Counted from the first letter of the stretch, positions 24,173-33,445 are shown. The stretch: 64,000 nt of DNA from Bacillus sp. FJAT-49711 (GCF_018343715.1 NZ_JAGYPL010000001.1:744001-808000); one strand, 5' to 3'. Notes: a model not told the origin generated them from the letters alone. A program made the numbers and translations.

Positions 24173-24928
24173 ATGAAACTTGTATCATGGAATGTTAATG
24201 GTATTAGAGCCTGTGTTAAAAAAGGATTTTTAGATTATTTTAATGAAGTAAATGCAGATATTTTTTGCCTTCAGGAAACAAAACTGCAGGCTGGCCAAAT
24301 CGAACTGGAACTAGAAGGGTACTTTCAATACTGGAATTATGCTCAGAAAAAAGGATACTCTGGAACAGCAGTTTTTTCAAAAAAACAACCTTTAAACGTG
24401 GCGTATGGATTGGGGGAAGAGGAAGAAGAACCTGAAGGAAGGCTCCTTACATTAGAATATGAAGATTTCTTTTTAGTTAATGTTTATACCCCGAATTCTC
24501 AAAGGGATTTGGCGAGACTCGATTATCGCTTGTCTTGGGAAGATCGAATGTTTAAATATTTGAAGGAATTGGACAAGGTCAAACCTGTTATCCTTTGCGG
24601 CGATCTGAACGTTGCTCATAAAGAGATTGATTTACGAAATCCAAAATCAAATGCCGGGAATTCTGGTTTTACTTTTGAAGAGAGAGGGAAGTTTACGACA
24701 CTACTTGAAAATGGCTTTATTGATTCTTACCGTCATTTTTATCCAAACGAAGAAGGAGCCTATACATGGTGGTCATATATGAACAAAGTAAGGGAGCGTA
24801 ATATCGGATGGCGAATTGATTATTTCATTGTTTCAGAAAAAATAGCCGGAAGATTAGTAGATTCACAGATTCATTGTAATGTGATGGGGAGCGATCACTG
24901 TCCAGTGATGTTAGAGATCAATGAATAA
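24173..24928 (+). CDS. exoA: Exodeoxyribonuclease III (AP endonuclease)
   Basis: A 251-residue base-excision repair nuclease that cuts 5' to abasic sites and degrades 3' ends. All family motifs are visible: SWNVNGIRA at the start, QETK with the metal-binding Glu, NVYTPN, CGDLNVAHKEIDL, GWRIDYF and the final GSDHCPV with the catalytic Asp-His pair. The length is typical of B. subtilis ExoA. It overlaps the following SDR gene by eight bases. Confidence 0.95.
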   Translation: MKLVSWNVNGIRACVKKGFLDYFNEVNADIFCLQETKLQAGQIELELEGYFQYWNYAQKKGYSGTAVFSKKQPLNVAYGLGEEEEEPEGRLLTLEYEDFFLVNVYTPNSQRDLARLDYRLSWEDRMFKYLKELDKVKPVILCGDLNVAHKEIDLRNPKSNAGNSGFTFEERGKFTTLLENGFIDSYRHFYPNEEGAYTWWSYMNKVRERNIGWRIDYFIVSEKIAGRLVDSQIHCNVMGSDHCPVMLEINE

Positions 24929-25793
24929 AACAGCTATCATTACAGGAGCTTCAAGCGGATTTGGAATGCTGGCGACAGTTGAGTTAGCTAAAAAAGGTTT
25001 TTCGGTTATCGCCACAATGAGAAATATGCAAAATAAGGATACTATAATAGAGTTATGTAAACAAGAGTCGATTACATCAAAAATTAGCTTCATCCAGCTC
25101 GATGTTACCGATCAACAATCGATTGAACATTTCTCTAGTCAATTATCACAACTATCGTCTATAAACGTCTTAATCAATAATGCAGGATTCGCGTTTGGTG
25201 GTTTTTGTGAGGAAACGAGTATCTTAGAATATAAAGAACAATTTAATACAAACTTCTTTGGCTTAATCGAGGTGACGCAAGCAGTACTTCCTTATATGAG
25301 AAAACAACGAAGAGGGAAGATCATCAATATTAGCAGTATTTCAGGAAAAATGGGGTTTCCAGGATTATCTCCATATGTTGCCTCTAAGCATGCCCTTGAA
25401 GGGTGGTCCGAATGTTTGCGTCTTGAGGTTAAACCATTTGGAATAGATGTAGCTCTCATAGAACCAGGTTCATATAAGACGAACATATGGACGAAGGGTA
25501 AAAGAATTGCTAAAAACTCGATGCTTGATACTTCCCCTTACTCTTTTTATTTGAAAGCGATAGAAAAGGAATTAGAGTCAGGAACATCAAACTATGGAAA
25601 CCCACAAGATGTAGCTCAACTCATCGTTGATTTATGTTCTCGAAAAGAGCTATCAAAGCTCCGATATCCAATTGGAAAAGGGGTTAAGGCATCACTAATC
25701 ATGAAAAATATGATTCCATGGAAGGTATGGGAAAAAATATTTCATAAAAAATTAAATGTAGGAGGGATTGGTCGTGACAATTACATTCAATAA
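24921..25793 (+). CDS. SDR family oxidoreductase
   Basis: A 290-residue short-chain dehydrogenase with cofactor motif TGASSGFG near residue 8, NNAG near 90, catalytic Ser in NISSISG and YVASK with Tyr-Lys. The extension after the catalytic site (about 60 residues beyond a minimal SDR) resembles retinol- or ketosteroid-type bacterial SDRs. The start lies inside the end of exoA, and its own end overlaps the next gene by 20 bases, so it is part of a compact operon. The substrate is unknown. Confidence 0.85.
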   Translation: MNKTAIITGASSGFGMLATVELAKKGFSVIATMRNMQNKDTIIELCKQESITSKISFIQLDVTDQQSIEHFSSQLSQLSSINVLINNAGFAFGGFCEETSILEYKEQFNTNFFGLIEVTQAVLPYMRKQRRGKIINISSISGKMGFPGLSPYVASKHALEGWSECLRLEVKPFGIDVALIEPGSYKTNIWTKGKRIAKNSMLDTSPYSFYLKAIEKELESGTSNYGNPQDVAQLIVDLCSRKELSKLRYPIGKGVKASLIMKNMIPWKVWEKIFHKKLNVGGIGRDNYIQ

Positions 25794-26790
25794 AAAAGAA
25801 GAATGCTTTACATTTTTTGATAGCAAGGGAAATAAGCTTGAAAGAAAAACTGAAATTCGTTTCGATCCTTTAACCGGTGAAACATCTAGACTTGTTTTTG
25901 ATCCTGGTTTAGTTCCGACACCACCTGATTATACGGAAGCAGCTGAACAAACAGCTGGAAAAAATTGTCCTTTTTGTTCTGAAAATATTTTAAAGATGAC
26001 TCCTGTGTTTCCATACGAAATTGCGGAGGAAGGCAGGATTTTCCATGGTGAAGCGATCGTGTTTCCTAACCTTTTCCCATATAGTAAGCATAATGGAGTA
26101 GTCGTTTTTTCAAATCAACATTATGTACGTTTAGAAGAATTCTCTCAACCAATGATTAAAAATGCTTTTATGGCTGCATTAAACTATATTAAAAAGGTAG
26201 CAGAAACAGATAAACAAGCAACAAATTTTTCAATAAATTGGAACTATCTACCTTATTCAGGTGGAAGCATCTTACATCCTCATTTACACGTGATTATTTC
26301 TGAATCACCGACAAACTATCAGAATGATGTTAATGAGAATGGTAATCGTTTCAAACTTGCAACCGGCAATGATTATTTTACAGAACTTTATAAAACAGAA
26401 AAGGATAAAGGAGAAAGATGGATTGGAGAAAATGGAAATGTAGGCTGGCTCCATGCATTTTCGCCAAAGAGTCATAATGATTTTATTGGGATATTTACTA
26501 AATCAACGTCAGTCCATGACATTACAGAACATGATTTGAATGATTTTGCTAAAGGTTTAAGATCTATTTTCGCTGCGCTATTAGAACAAGGCTTTGCCAG
26601 CTTTAACCTATCCATGCAATTATCATCGGATTTTTCATGTACGCAGCCTATACATGCCCGTCTTATTCCGCGCCTTATAATTGGTAATCTAGGGACGAGT
26701 GATGTTAGCTTTTTTCAAGCGATTCATCAAGAATCTCTAACTTATAAAGAACCTGAAAAAGTAGCGGAATTGGCAAGAACACATTTTTAA
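25774..26790 (+). CDS. Galactose-1-phosphate uridylyltransferase-like HIT-superfamily protein
   Basis: A 338-residue protein with two HIT-like halves, as in GalT. A zinc-type CPFC sits near residue 66. The active-site segment is GSILHPHLHVI near residue 169, giving HPHLH where galactose enzymes have HPHxQ. The change from Gln to His in the last position is what separates hydrolases and phosphorylases from classical GalT, so a nucleotide-sugar or dinucleotide phosphorylase is as likely as uridylyl transfer. No galK or galE lies nearby. The start is GTG 25774, seven bases after GGAGGG. Confidence 0.7.
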   Translation: MTITFNKKEECFTFFDSKGNKLERKTEIRFDPLTGETSRLVFDPGLVPTPPDYTEAAEQTAGKNCPFCSENILKMTPVFPYEIAEEGRIFHGEAIVFPNLFPYSKHNGVVVFSNQHYVRLEEFSQPMIKNAFMAALNYIKKVAETDKQATNFSINWNYLPYSGGSILHPHLHVIISESPTNYQNDVNENGNRFKLATGNDYFTELYKTEKDKGERWIGENGNVGWLHAFSPKSHNDFIGIFTKSTSVHDITEHDLNDFAKGLRSIFAALLEQGFASFNLSMQLSSDFSCTQPIHARLIPRLIIGNLGTSDVSFFQAIHQESLTYKEPEKVAELARTHF

Positions 26791-26862
26791 TCGAAAACCT
26801 CCGTCAACAAACATGTCATCTTAAAATATGATGAATATGTAATGATTGATGGAGGTGGAGGT

Positions 26863-27291
26863 ATGGCTGTTGTAAAAGCCAGGGAAGCAGATATAGATTT
26901 GTTGGCAAGACTCTTAAGAGCTGAAGGTGAAGGGGAAGGAACACAAGGAATGCTCATGATTGGGAATGTAGGCATCAACCGGATCAGGGCTAATTGTTCC
27001 GATTTTAAAGGTATTCGCACAATCCCACAAATGATTTACCAGCCTCACGCATTTGAAGCAGTGATCCACGGTTATTTTTACCAGAGGGCTAGGGAGGCAG
27101 AAAAAACTCTAGCTAGAAAATCAATCAATGGACATAGGCTTTGGCCATCCAAATATAGTTTGTGGTATTTCAGACCAGAAGGAGATTGTCCTTCGACATG
27201 GTATAATCAACCATTTGTAGGTCGCTTTAAGCTGCACTGTTTTTATGAGCCGACTGGTACAGAGTGTGAGAATGTATATAATACGTATTAA
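26863..27291 (+). CDS. cwlJ: Spore cortex-lytic hydrolase CwlJ
   Basis: A 142-residue SleB-type cell-wall hydrolase that degrades spore cortex during germination, notably when triggered by calcium-dipicolinate. The sequence follows B. subtilis CwlJ almost throughout: the AVVKAREADIDLLARLLRAE opening with the catalytic Glu, YQPHAFEAV, NGHRLWP and YNQPFVGRFK. There is no signal peptide, as usual for CwlJ, which is deposited on the outer spore. ATG 26863 is preceded by GGAGGTGGAGG. In B. subtilis gerQ follows cwlJ in an operon and is needed for its placement; here a terminator follows directly and gerQ is absent. Confidence 0.92.
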   Translation: MAVVKAREADIDLLARLLRAEGEGEGTQGMLMIGNVGINRIRANCSDFKGIRTIPQMIYQPHAFEAVIHGYFYQRAREAEKTLARKSINGHRLWPSKYSLWYFRPEGDCPSTWYNQPFVGRFKLHCFYEPTGTECENVYNTY

Positions 27292-27302
27292 AATGCATAA
27301 TG

Positions 27303-27337
27303 AAAAACAAGCATTCGATGGATGCTTGTTTTTTTTG
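27303..27337 (+). terminator. Rho-independent terminator after cwlJ
   Basis: AAACAAGCAT pairs with ATGCTTGTTT around TCGATGG, then eight T. Confidence 0.85.
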
Positions 27338-27471
27338 CATTTAACATTATGCTGATATATTATCTTGCTAAAACAAAATTCGATGTTGTTTATGACTAAG
27401 CCTTAAACAGAAGTAGTGGTGTTAGCACCTGGTCATAATTTCGTTTTAACAGGTACGTACAAGATGAGTTT

Positions 27472-27503
27472 TAAAAAAAGACAGCCTATCGATTAAGGCT
27501 GCT
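27472..27503 (-). terminator. Terminator of the cytochrome bd operon
   Basis: On the minus strand CAGCCT pairs with AGGCTG across an eight-base loop, followed by a run of T (plus 27473-27479). It lies 12 bases beyond the cydS-like stop. Confidence 0.7.
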
Positions 27504-27515
27504 TTCTTAATAACA

Positions 27516-27620
27516 CTATTCATCTATATAAGGTTCTTCTCTCAATGCCGCCCAAAATGCTGCACCAATCGATAACGCCAGCACAATAAAAGGTGCTGCA
27601 AATATAAAGAAACTTGTCAT
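27516..27620 (-). CDS. cydS: CydS-like small subunit of cytochrome bd oxidase
   Basis: A 34-residue protein with one membrane helix (FFIFAAPFIVLALSIGAAFW) and a short acidic tail. In the Geobacillus cytochrome bd structure a single-helix subunit of about 33 residues, CydS, sits where E. coli CydX does. This product resembles it in length, in its APxVVLALS-type core and in the AAFW-type ending. AAGGAG lies upstream at a normal distance. It is the third oxidase gene, 14 bases after subunit II. It may correspond to B. subtilis YtzL, but I could not compare them. Confidence 0.65.
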   Translation of the reverse strand: MTSFFIFAAPFIVLALSIGAAFWAALREEPYIDE

Positions 27621-27634
27621 GTTATGCACACTCC

Positions 27635-28660
27635 TTAAGGATGATAATCCGATTTTCCTTCGACATACTTTTTATCAAATAAAAACAATCGTAATAACAA
27701 ATATAATGAGGGGATTAATAAGCAAAGCCCTGCGATAAAAGCAGCTATAAGTGAAATCGCCATTGCTTTGTTTGTAAAGCTATCATAAATCGTTAAATGG
27801 GGATAGAGTAAGTAAGGAAAATGGGAAAATCCATAAGCATAAAACGCTAGTGCAAATTGACCTGTAAGCAATCCGAAAGCGCGTCCGTAATGTTTTCGAT
27901 TCCAAATAAGCCAAACAGTACCGATAAACATTAGAAAGGATAAGGCGAACATCCACCACAAATTCAAAATTCTTCCATAATGTTCAGGATTGTGGAAACG
28001 CAGCTCAACGATAATGCCGCCTGCTGTTACAATCGTTGGAAATGCCCAGAGCAACGCGTATTTCCTCATTAGCTCAGTTGCCTTCGTATCTCTCGCTTTA
28101 TGGGCATACCAAGTTAGAAAGACTGCAGAAATATATAAAACAGCCGCAAGACTTAACACAACAATACTCCATGTAAGCGGGCTTGAGAATAATTCCCAGT
28201 AATTTAATACGGGGTTACCGTCAACGATCGAGACAAATCCACCTTCAGAAATAGTGAGTACAATGGATAAAGAAGCAGGAATAAATAATCCAGATAATCC
28301 ATACATAAACGCATATCCTTTATGCCCTCTTGAACCGTATGTTTCAAATGCGTAATAAGATCCGCGTATCGCAAGCAATAAAATTGAAATACTGGCAGGA
28401 ACTAAAAGGATCGTTCCGTAGTAAAAAGCTGTTTTTGGAAAAAAGCCAACCATTCCGACAAAAAAGAACACAAGAAAAACGTTTGTCACTTCCCAAACAG
28501 GAGATAAATATCTTTGAATGATATTCGTTAATATATGCTTTTTTCCTGCATACACGCTATACGCATTGAAAAATCCGGCTCCAAAATCAATGGACGCAAC
28601 GATGACATATCCATATAGGAAAGTCCAAAGAACTAAAATCCCGAGTATTTCTAAATTCAT
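27635..28660 (-). CDS. ythB: Cytochrome bd-type quinol oxidase subunit II (YthB-like)
   Basis: A 341-residue membrane protein with about eight to nine helices, the CydB family size. The N-terminal GYVIVASIDFGAGFFNAY block is the conserved start of CydB proteins, and IRGSYYAFE is the next family block. Its ATG overlaps the stop of the subunit I gene (ATGA), so translation is coupled. Subunit II supports quinol oxidation by the haem-bearing subunit I. The paralogous YthAB type is distinguished from CydAB only by overall resemblance, so the symbol is tentative. Confidence 0.85.
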   Translation of the reverse strand: MNLEILGILVLWTFLYGYVIVASIDFGAGFFNAYSVYAGKKHILTNIIQRYLSPVWEVTNVFLVFFFVGMVGFFPKTAFYYGTILLVPASISILLLAIRGSYYAFETYGSRGHKGYAFMYGLSGLFIPASLSIVLTISEGGFVSIVDGNPVLNYWELFSSPLTWSIVVLSLAAVLYISAVFLTWYAHKARDTKATELMRKYALLWAFPTIVTAGGIIVELRFHNPEHYGRILNLWWMFALSFLMFIGTVWLIWNRKHYGRAFGLLTGQFALAFYAYGFSHFPYLLYPHLTIYDSFTNKAMAISLIAAFIAGLCLLIPSLYLLLRLFLFDKKYVEGKSDYHP

Positions 28661-30003
28661 GATGACGCACCACCTTTTTCAGCAGCTCTGTCTTCCAATT
28701 CACGTTCAACAGGATTTTTTCTGAACATCCTGCTTAGAACGACAATCGTTCCAATTGCCAAAATGACATATAAGCCAGCAAAAAGGATAAGCATAAGATC
28801 TACTTGGTTGCTTGATGTTGACGCATCGGCGGTACGCATCAAACCTCGGAGCACCCATGGCTGTCTACCAACTTCCGCCATCCACCAACCTGCCTCGATT
28901 GCAAGAATAGAGAGGGGGCCACCTAATACAATCAACCATCTGAACCACTTTGTCTCAACAATTGGCCATCTCCTTTTTATGCCTATCCAAAATACAAAGG
29001 ATAAGACAACCATCCACATTCCAATTGTGACCATAATGTCGAATAGATAATGGATATGGAGAGGGGGGATTTCATCCTTTGGAAACTGATCCAATCCGAG
29101 TACTTCGGCAGTAGGATCACTATGTGCTAATACACTTAGTGCAAAAGGAAGCTTAATTGCATATTTCACTTCTCCATCATCTAATATTCCGTACAAAATA
29201 AGCGGTGCTTTACCTTCAGTTTCAAAATGCCATTCAGCAGCTGCTAATTTTTCGGGCTGGTATTCCGCTAAATATTTACCTGAAAAATCTCCAATGATTG
29301 CAGCTCCGATTGCAAAGATAAGGCCGAGCTTCATAGTTAAACCCAATGCTTTTTTATGATAAACATGATTAGAGCCTTTTAATAATCGGAAAGCTGCAAT
29401 TGATGCAAGGACAAAAGCTGAAGTCATGTAAGCCGTCACAACAACATGCGCCACTTTTGTTGGCATGGCTGGGTTGAACATGGCCAAAATAGGATTAATA
29501 TTAATGAGCTGGCCATCTACTAGTTCAAATCCTTGTGGTGCGTTCATAAATGCATTGACCATTGTAATAAAGATTGCTGAAAAAGAAGCGCCAATAGCAA
29601 CTGGAATAAGCAGCAGTAAATGTTTTCTCTGGTTTTCAAATCGATCCCATGTGTATAAATAAATACCTAAGAAAATAGCTTCAAAGAAAAAAGCGAAAGT
29701 TTCCATGAAAAGGGGGAGAGCAATGACATTTCCCGCAAGCTCCATAAAATTAGGCCATAATAACGATAACTGCAGCCCGATGGCGGTTCCAGTGACAACT
29801 CCAACTGCAACAGTGATAACAAAACCACGCGTCCATCTTCTTGCCAGAAGAATATAATGCTCATCATTCTTCTTAATTCCTACCCATTGAGCAATCATAA
29901 TCATGAGTGGAATTCCAACACCAATCGTGGCGTATATGATATGGAAAGAAAGTGTAAGCTCCGTTAAAATTCGACTGTAAAATAAAGCATCTTCATTTAC
30001 CAA
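28657..30003 (-). CDS. ythA: Cytochrome bd-type quinol oxidase subunit I (YthA-like)
   Basis: A 448-residue haem subunit of a cytochrome bd terminal oxidase, with about nine membrane helices. The axial His near the N terminus is in LTLSFHIIYATIG. A further His is in the KVAHVVVTAYM segment, and GWWMAEVGRQPWVLRG is the strongly conserved helix near the quinol site. The Q-loop region is short, as in Gram-positive oxidases. The enzyme reduces oxygen to water without proton pumping, often at low oxygen. The start is TTG behind GGGGAGG. Genes upstream and downstream in the operon encode single-helix proteins. Confidence 0.9.
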   Translation of the reverse strand: MVNEDALFYSRILTELTLSFHIIYATIGVGIPLMIMIAQWVGIKKNDEHYILLARRWTRGFVITVAVGVVTGTAIGLQLSLLWPNFMELAGNVIALPLFMETFAFFFEAIFLGIYLYTWDRFENQRKHLLLLIPVAIGASFSAIFITMVNAFMNAPQGFELVDGQLININPILAMFNPAMPTKVAHVVVTAYMTSAFVLASIAAFRLLKGSNHVYHKKALGLTMKLGLIFAIGAAIIGDFSGKYLAEYQPEKLAAAEWHFETEGKAPLILYGILDDGEVKYAIKLPFALSVLAHSDPTAEVLGLDQFPKDEIPPLHIHYLFDIMVTIGMWMVVLSFVFWIGIKRRWPIVETKWFRWLIVLGGPLSILAIEAGWWMAEVGRQPWVLRGLMRTADASTSSNQVDLMLILFAGLYVILAIGTIVVLSRMFRKNPVERELEDRAAEKGGASS

Positions 30004-30018
30004 CTACTTTACCTCCCC

Positions 30019-30114
30019 TTATCCACCAAAGATCCTACCAAGTATGGATACGAACATGATCGCTGCAACACCAAAAGCGAGCCAAATAAGACCTTTTTCA
30101 TGTTTTTTATACAT
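30019..30114 (-). CDS. Small single-helix membrane protein heading the oxidase operon
   Basis: A 31-residue product (MYKKHEKGLIWLAFGVAAIM, then a short tail): a basic N terminus and one helix of about 18 residues. GGGGAG lies ten bases before the ATG. It ends 15 bases before subunit I. I do not recognise a named family. Its position suggests an accessory or assembly peptide of the oxidase, distinct from the CydS-like product at the other end of the operon. Confidence 0.6.
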   Translation of the reverse strand: MYKKHEKGLIWLAFGVAAIMFVSILGRIFGG

Positions 30115-30337
30115 ATTCCAACTCCCCTTGTAAGAAAAAGGATTTCTTCTTTTAATTATCATACCCATATTACAAAGTTAAATAGCTTATAAGGTTTGAC
30201 AAATTGTGAACATACTTGCATCTATATTTTGAACCGTATCCTTATCACATGAAAAAAAAATATCTTATGAAACGAAACAAAATCATAAAACTTTCGTCAA
30301 AGATTATGGAGAACAATATCAAAATCGAGGTGCTAAC

Positions 30338-30898
30338 ATGAAAAAAGCAATGGGTTTAACCGGAATGATTGCAATTATACTTTTAACACTTATTGGATGC
30401 AGCGGTGAAGCAAATAATAAAGCGGGTGCTTCGGGTGTATCTATTGAAGAAATCGCACGTAGTATAAAAGAACAAATTGGGGAAGATTTATCAGCAGTGG
30501 GGGTTGCTGATGCGCTGAAAGATGGAGTTTTACAATCATACATAGAAAGTGACCTTGTTAAGAAGGATGAGAATAATCCGGATAGTGATTTTCTAATAGA
30601 AAAATTGGCAATAAACGCGAATGATTTAGAGGAAGGTTATATTATCGCAGCGATGATGAACGTTAATTCTGACGAAATTATTATATTAAAGGCTAAAGAT
30701 GAATCCAAAGTGGATGGATTGATCGAGGCGTTAAAAAAAGAAAAGGAAGCACAAACTAACACATGGGAACAATATTTACCTGATCAGTTTGAAAAAGTAA
30801 ATAATAATATTATTAAGGTAAAAGGATCTTACTTAATCTACATTACGTATGAACACCCTGAAAAATTAGAAAAAATATTTGATGATAAACTTAAATGA
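30338..30898 (+). CDS. DUF4358 lipoprotein
   Basis: A 186-residue exported lipoprotein with lipobox LIGC at Cys21, then a mature domain of the DUF4358 kind (segments GYIIAAMMNVNSDEIIILKA and KKEKEAQTNTWEQYLPDQFEKV). DUF4358 lipoproteins commonly sit next to MBOAT acyltransferase and DHHW genes in Bacilli and Clostridia, as here; the MBOAT gene begins 24 bases after its stop. A part in surface polymer acylation is therefore inferred. The biochemical role is unknown. Confidence 0.75.
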   Translation: MKKAMGLTGMIAIILLTLIGCSGEANNKAGASGVSIEEIARSIKEQIGEDLSAVGVADALKDGVLQSYIESDLVKKDENNPDSDFLIEKLAINANDLEEGYIIAAMMNVNSDEIIILKAKDESKVDGLIEALKKEKEAQTNTWEQYLPDQFEKVNNNIIKVKGSYLIYITYEHPEKLEKIFDDKLK

Positions 30899-30922
30899 TT
30901 TTGGTTGATTAGGTGTGGTTAA

Positions 30923-32308
30923 ATGGTTTTTAGCAGTTTAGTTTTTCTTTTTGTATTCTTGCCTATTACATTAGTACTCTATAGTATCAGTCCAATGAAA
31001 TTAAAAAATTTGCTCCTCCTCATACTTAGTTTAATTTTTTATGCATGGGGGGAGCCTATTTACATTTTATTGATGCTTTTTTCAGCGATGATAGATTATA
31101 TACACGGATTATTGATCGCTAAGTATAAGGGAAGAATTGGTTCGAAATTATTTCTATTGTCGTCAATAATTATTAACATCGGCATCCTTGCCTTCTTTAA
31201 ATATGCGGATTTTTTCATTGGAAATGTGAATATGTTAATAGGAACAGATTTTGAATCTTTGAAATTGCCGCTCCCAATTGGAATTTCATTTTACACGTTC
31301 CAATCGATGAGCTATACGATTGATGTATATAGAGGAAGGGTGCAGCCGCAAAAAAATCCAATTGCTTTAGCTATGTATATTTGTTTATTTCCACAGTTAA
31401 TTGCAGGTCCAATTGTCCGTTATGAATCGATTGAAAAAAAGTTGATTCATCGCCGTGTTTCTTTACATCAATTTGCAGAAGGAGTCCGCTTATTTATCAT
31501 TGGGCTAGGCAAAAAAGTGTTGCTTGCCAATAATATAGGTCTGCTATGGAACACTATAGAGGGGCAGAGCCTTTCAGAGCTGACAGTTATTGAATCATGG
31601 CTCGGAATCATCGCATTTGCACTGCAAATCTATTTCGATTTTAGTGGATATTCCGATATGGCAAGAGGTTTAGGAAGAATGTTTGGTTTTAACTTCCCGA
31701 TCAATTTCCAGTATCCATACATTTCAAGAAGCATTACAGAGTTTTGGCGAAGATGGCACATGACATTGGGTGGATGGTTTAGAGATTATGTATATATTCC
31801 ACTTGGCGGAAGCAGGGAAGGGAAGCTTAAGCTTTACGTAAACCTCTTCATTGTTTGGGGATTAACTGGCTTTTGGCATGGGGCAACTTGGAATTTTGTA
31901 GTGTGGGGACTTTATTTTGGAGTATTCATTGCGGTGGAAAAGGCAGGATTGAAACAACTATTAATACAACTTCATCCTGTATGGCAACATTTATATTTCA
32001 TTTTCTTTATTTTAATTGGATGGGTATTATTTGTTTTTGAAGATCTTTATGAAGGATTACAATATTTGATGATCATGCTTGGACTGACAAAAAACCCTAT
32101 TTTAAATGAACAAACTCTTTATGAGCTTTATACACATGGTGTTATGTTTATTATTGCAATTATTGCAGCCCTGCCGATTATTAATCTATTTAAAAATAGT
32201 AGATTTATACCATTACTTTCGCCAATTGTTTATTTTGCTATTCTGTTGCTATCGACAGCTTTTCTAGTAAATGAATCGTATAATCCATTTTTATATTTTC
32301 GCTTCTAA
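30923..32308 (+). CDS. MBOAT family O-acyltransferase (AlgI/DltB-like)
   Basis: A 461-residue membrane protein with about eleven helices. The family hallmark is present: SRSITEFWRRWHMTLGGWFRDYVYIPLGG, then LTGFWHGATWN with the catalytic His near residue 320. Such proteins move acyl groups, usually acetyl, across the membrane onto polysaccharides. It starts at ATG 30923 after a weak site (TTAGGTG) and is followed 12 bases later by the DHHW gene, the pair usually needed for the reaction. Which polymer is modified cannot be told. Confidence 0.9.
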   Translation: MVFSSLVFLFVFLPITLVLYSISPMKLKNLLLLILSLIFYAWGEPIYILLMLFSAMIDYIHGLLIAKYKGRIGSKLFLLSSIIINIGILAFFKYADFFIGNVNMLIGTDFESLKLPLPIGISFYTFQSMSYTIDVYRGRVQPQKNPIALAMYICLFPQLIAGPIVRYESIEKKLIHRRVSLHQFAEGVRLFIIGLGKKVLLANNIGLLWNTIEGQSLSELTVIESWLGIIAFALQIYFDFSGYSDMARGLGRMFGFNFPINFQYPYISRSITEFWRRWHMTLGGWFRDYVYIPLGGSREGKLKLYVNLFIVWGLTGFWHGATWNFVVWGLYFGVFIAVEKAGLKQLLIQLHPVWQHLYFIFFILIGWVLFVFEDLYEGLQYLMIMLGLTKNPILNEQTLYELYTHGVMFIIAIIAALPIINLFKNSRFIPLLSPIVYFAILLLSTAFLVNESYNPFLYFRF

Positions 32309-32320
32309 TGAGGGAAGAAC

Positions 32321-33445
32321 ATGCGTATTACTGATAAAATTATAGTCACTATGTTCGTATGCTTTCTAGGGATGATCTGTATTTTACATATGATGACTCG
32401 CGATACCACCTTTTCAGAACAGGAAAATCGTATATTGGAAAAAAAGCCAACGTTATCACTGAAAAATGTTCTTACCGGCAAATTTATGGATCAATATGAA
32501 TTATATATATCGGATCAATTTGCATGGAAAAAGAGCTGGCTGCAAATAAAAGCTGTTTCTGAGAAGGCGATGTTAAAGCAAGAATCAAATGGAATTTACT
32601 TCGGTAAAGACGGTTTTTTATTTGAAAGATTTAAAGAACCACAGGATCAATTGAATAAAAACATCGAGTATATCAGTAATTTTGCAGAAAAAAATAAGCA
32701 TCTTGATTACTATATGTTGCTCGCACCGACATCAGTTGAAATTTACAAGGAAAAACTGCCTATTTTTGGCCAGTCATACTCTCAAAAAGAAGTGTTGGAC
32801 GATATACAAAAAAAGCTCTTACATTCTATTGAGTTCATTACTGTAACAGATGCGCTAATAGACCATAAAAACGAACCAATTTATTTTAAAACAGATCACC
32901 ATTGGACCATGCAGGGAGCGTATTACGCATATACCCAGGCGGCGCAAACATTTGGATTCGAGCCTTATTCTATTGATGATTTTAATATTGAAATGTTATC
33001 CAATGATTTTTATGGAACATTTGCCTCAAAAGTGGTTGGACATCGTGTAGAGCCTGACAAAATTGAAATGTTTGAACCCTTGAAACATACAACTTACAGT
33101 GTACAATTTAATGATAAAAATGAGATATCAAACTCATTATTTGCGAGGTCTTTTTTAAAGAAAAAGGATCAATATTCCTTCTTTTTAAATGGCAATCATA
33201 GTTTAGTGACAATAAAATCAAGTGTAAAAAATGGCCGGAAATTAGCCGTTATGAAAGATTCATATGCTCATGTATTTATTCCTTTTTTGGCCAATCACTT
33301 TGAAGAAATATATGTGATTGATTTACGCTATTTTCATCATGATATTAATGACTTCATATGGGAAAATAGTGTTAAAGAAGTGCTATTTCTTTATAATGTG
33401 GTGAATTTTTCAACAGATACTAGTCTAATATGGTTGAAAAGGTAG
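32321..33445 (+). CDS. DHHW family (AlgJ/AlgX-like) protein
   Basis: A 374-residue protein with an N-terminal membrane anchor (residues about 7-25) and an extracytoplasmic domain. The DHHW motif is visible in FKTDHHWTMQGAYYAY near residue 195; the same Asp-His arrangement is catalytic in AlgJ and AlgX. The GRKLAVMKDSYAHVFIPFL segment carries the serine nucleophile block (DSYA). It should act outside the membrane with the MBOAT protein to transfer acyl groups to a surface glycan. The start ATG 32321 follows GAGGGAAG. Confidence 0.85.
   Translation: MRITDKIIVTMFVCFLGMICILHMMTRDTTFSEQENRILEKKPTLSLKNVLTGKFMDQYELYISDQFAWKKSWLQIKAVSEKAMLKQESNGIYFGKDGFLFERFKEPQDQLNKNIEYISNFAEKNKHLDYYMLLAPTSVEIYKEKLPIFGQSYSQKEVLDDIQKKLLHSIEFITVTDALIDHKNEPIYFKTDHHWTMQGAYYAYTQAAQTFGFEPYSIDDFNIEMLSNDFYGTFASKVVGHRVEPDKIEMFEPLKHTTYSVQFNDKNEISNSLFARSFLKKKDQYSFFLNGNHSLVTIKSSVKNGRKLAVMKDSYAHVFIPFLANHFEEIYVIDLRYFHHDINDFIWENSVKEVLFLYNVVNFSTDTSLIWLKR

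Noticed and set aside
30196-30215. Rex operator for the cytochrome bd operon
   Set aside because: Only a TTGTGAA half-site is present, without the matching TTCACAA arm.
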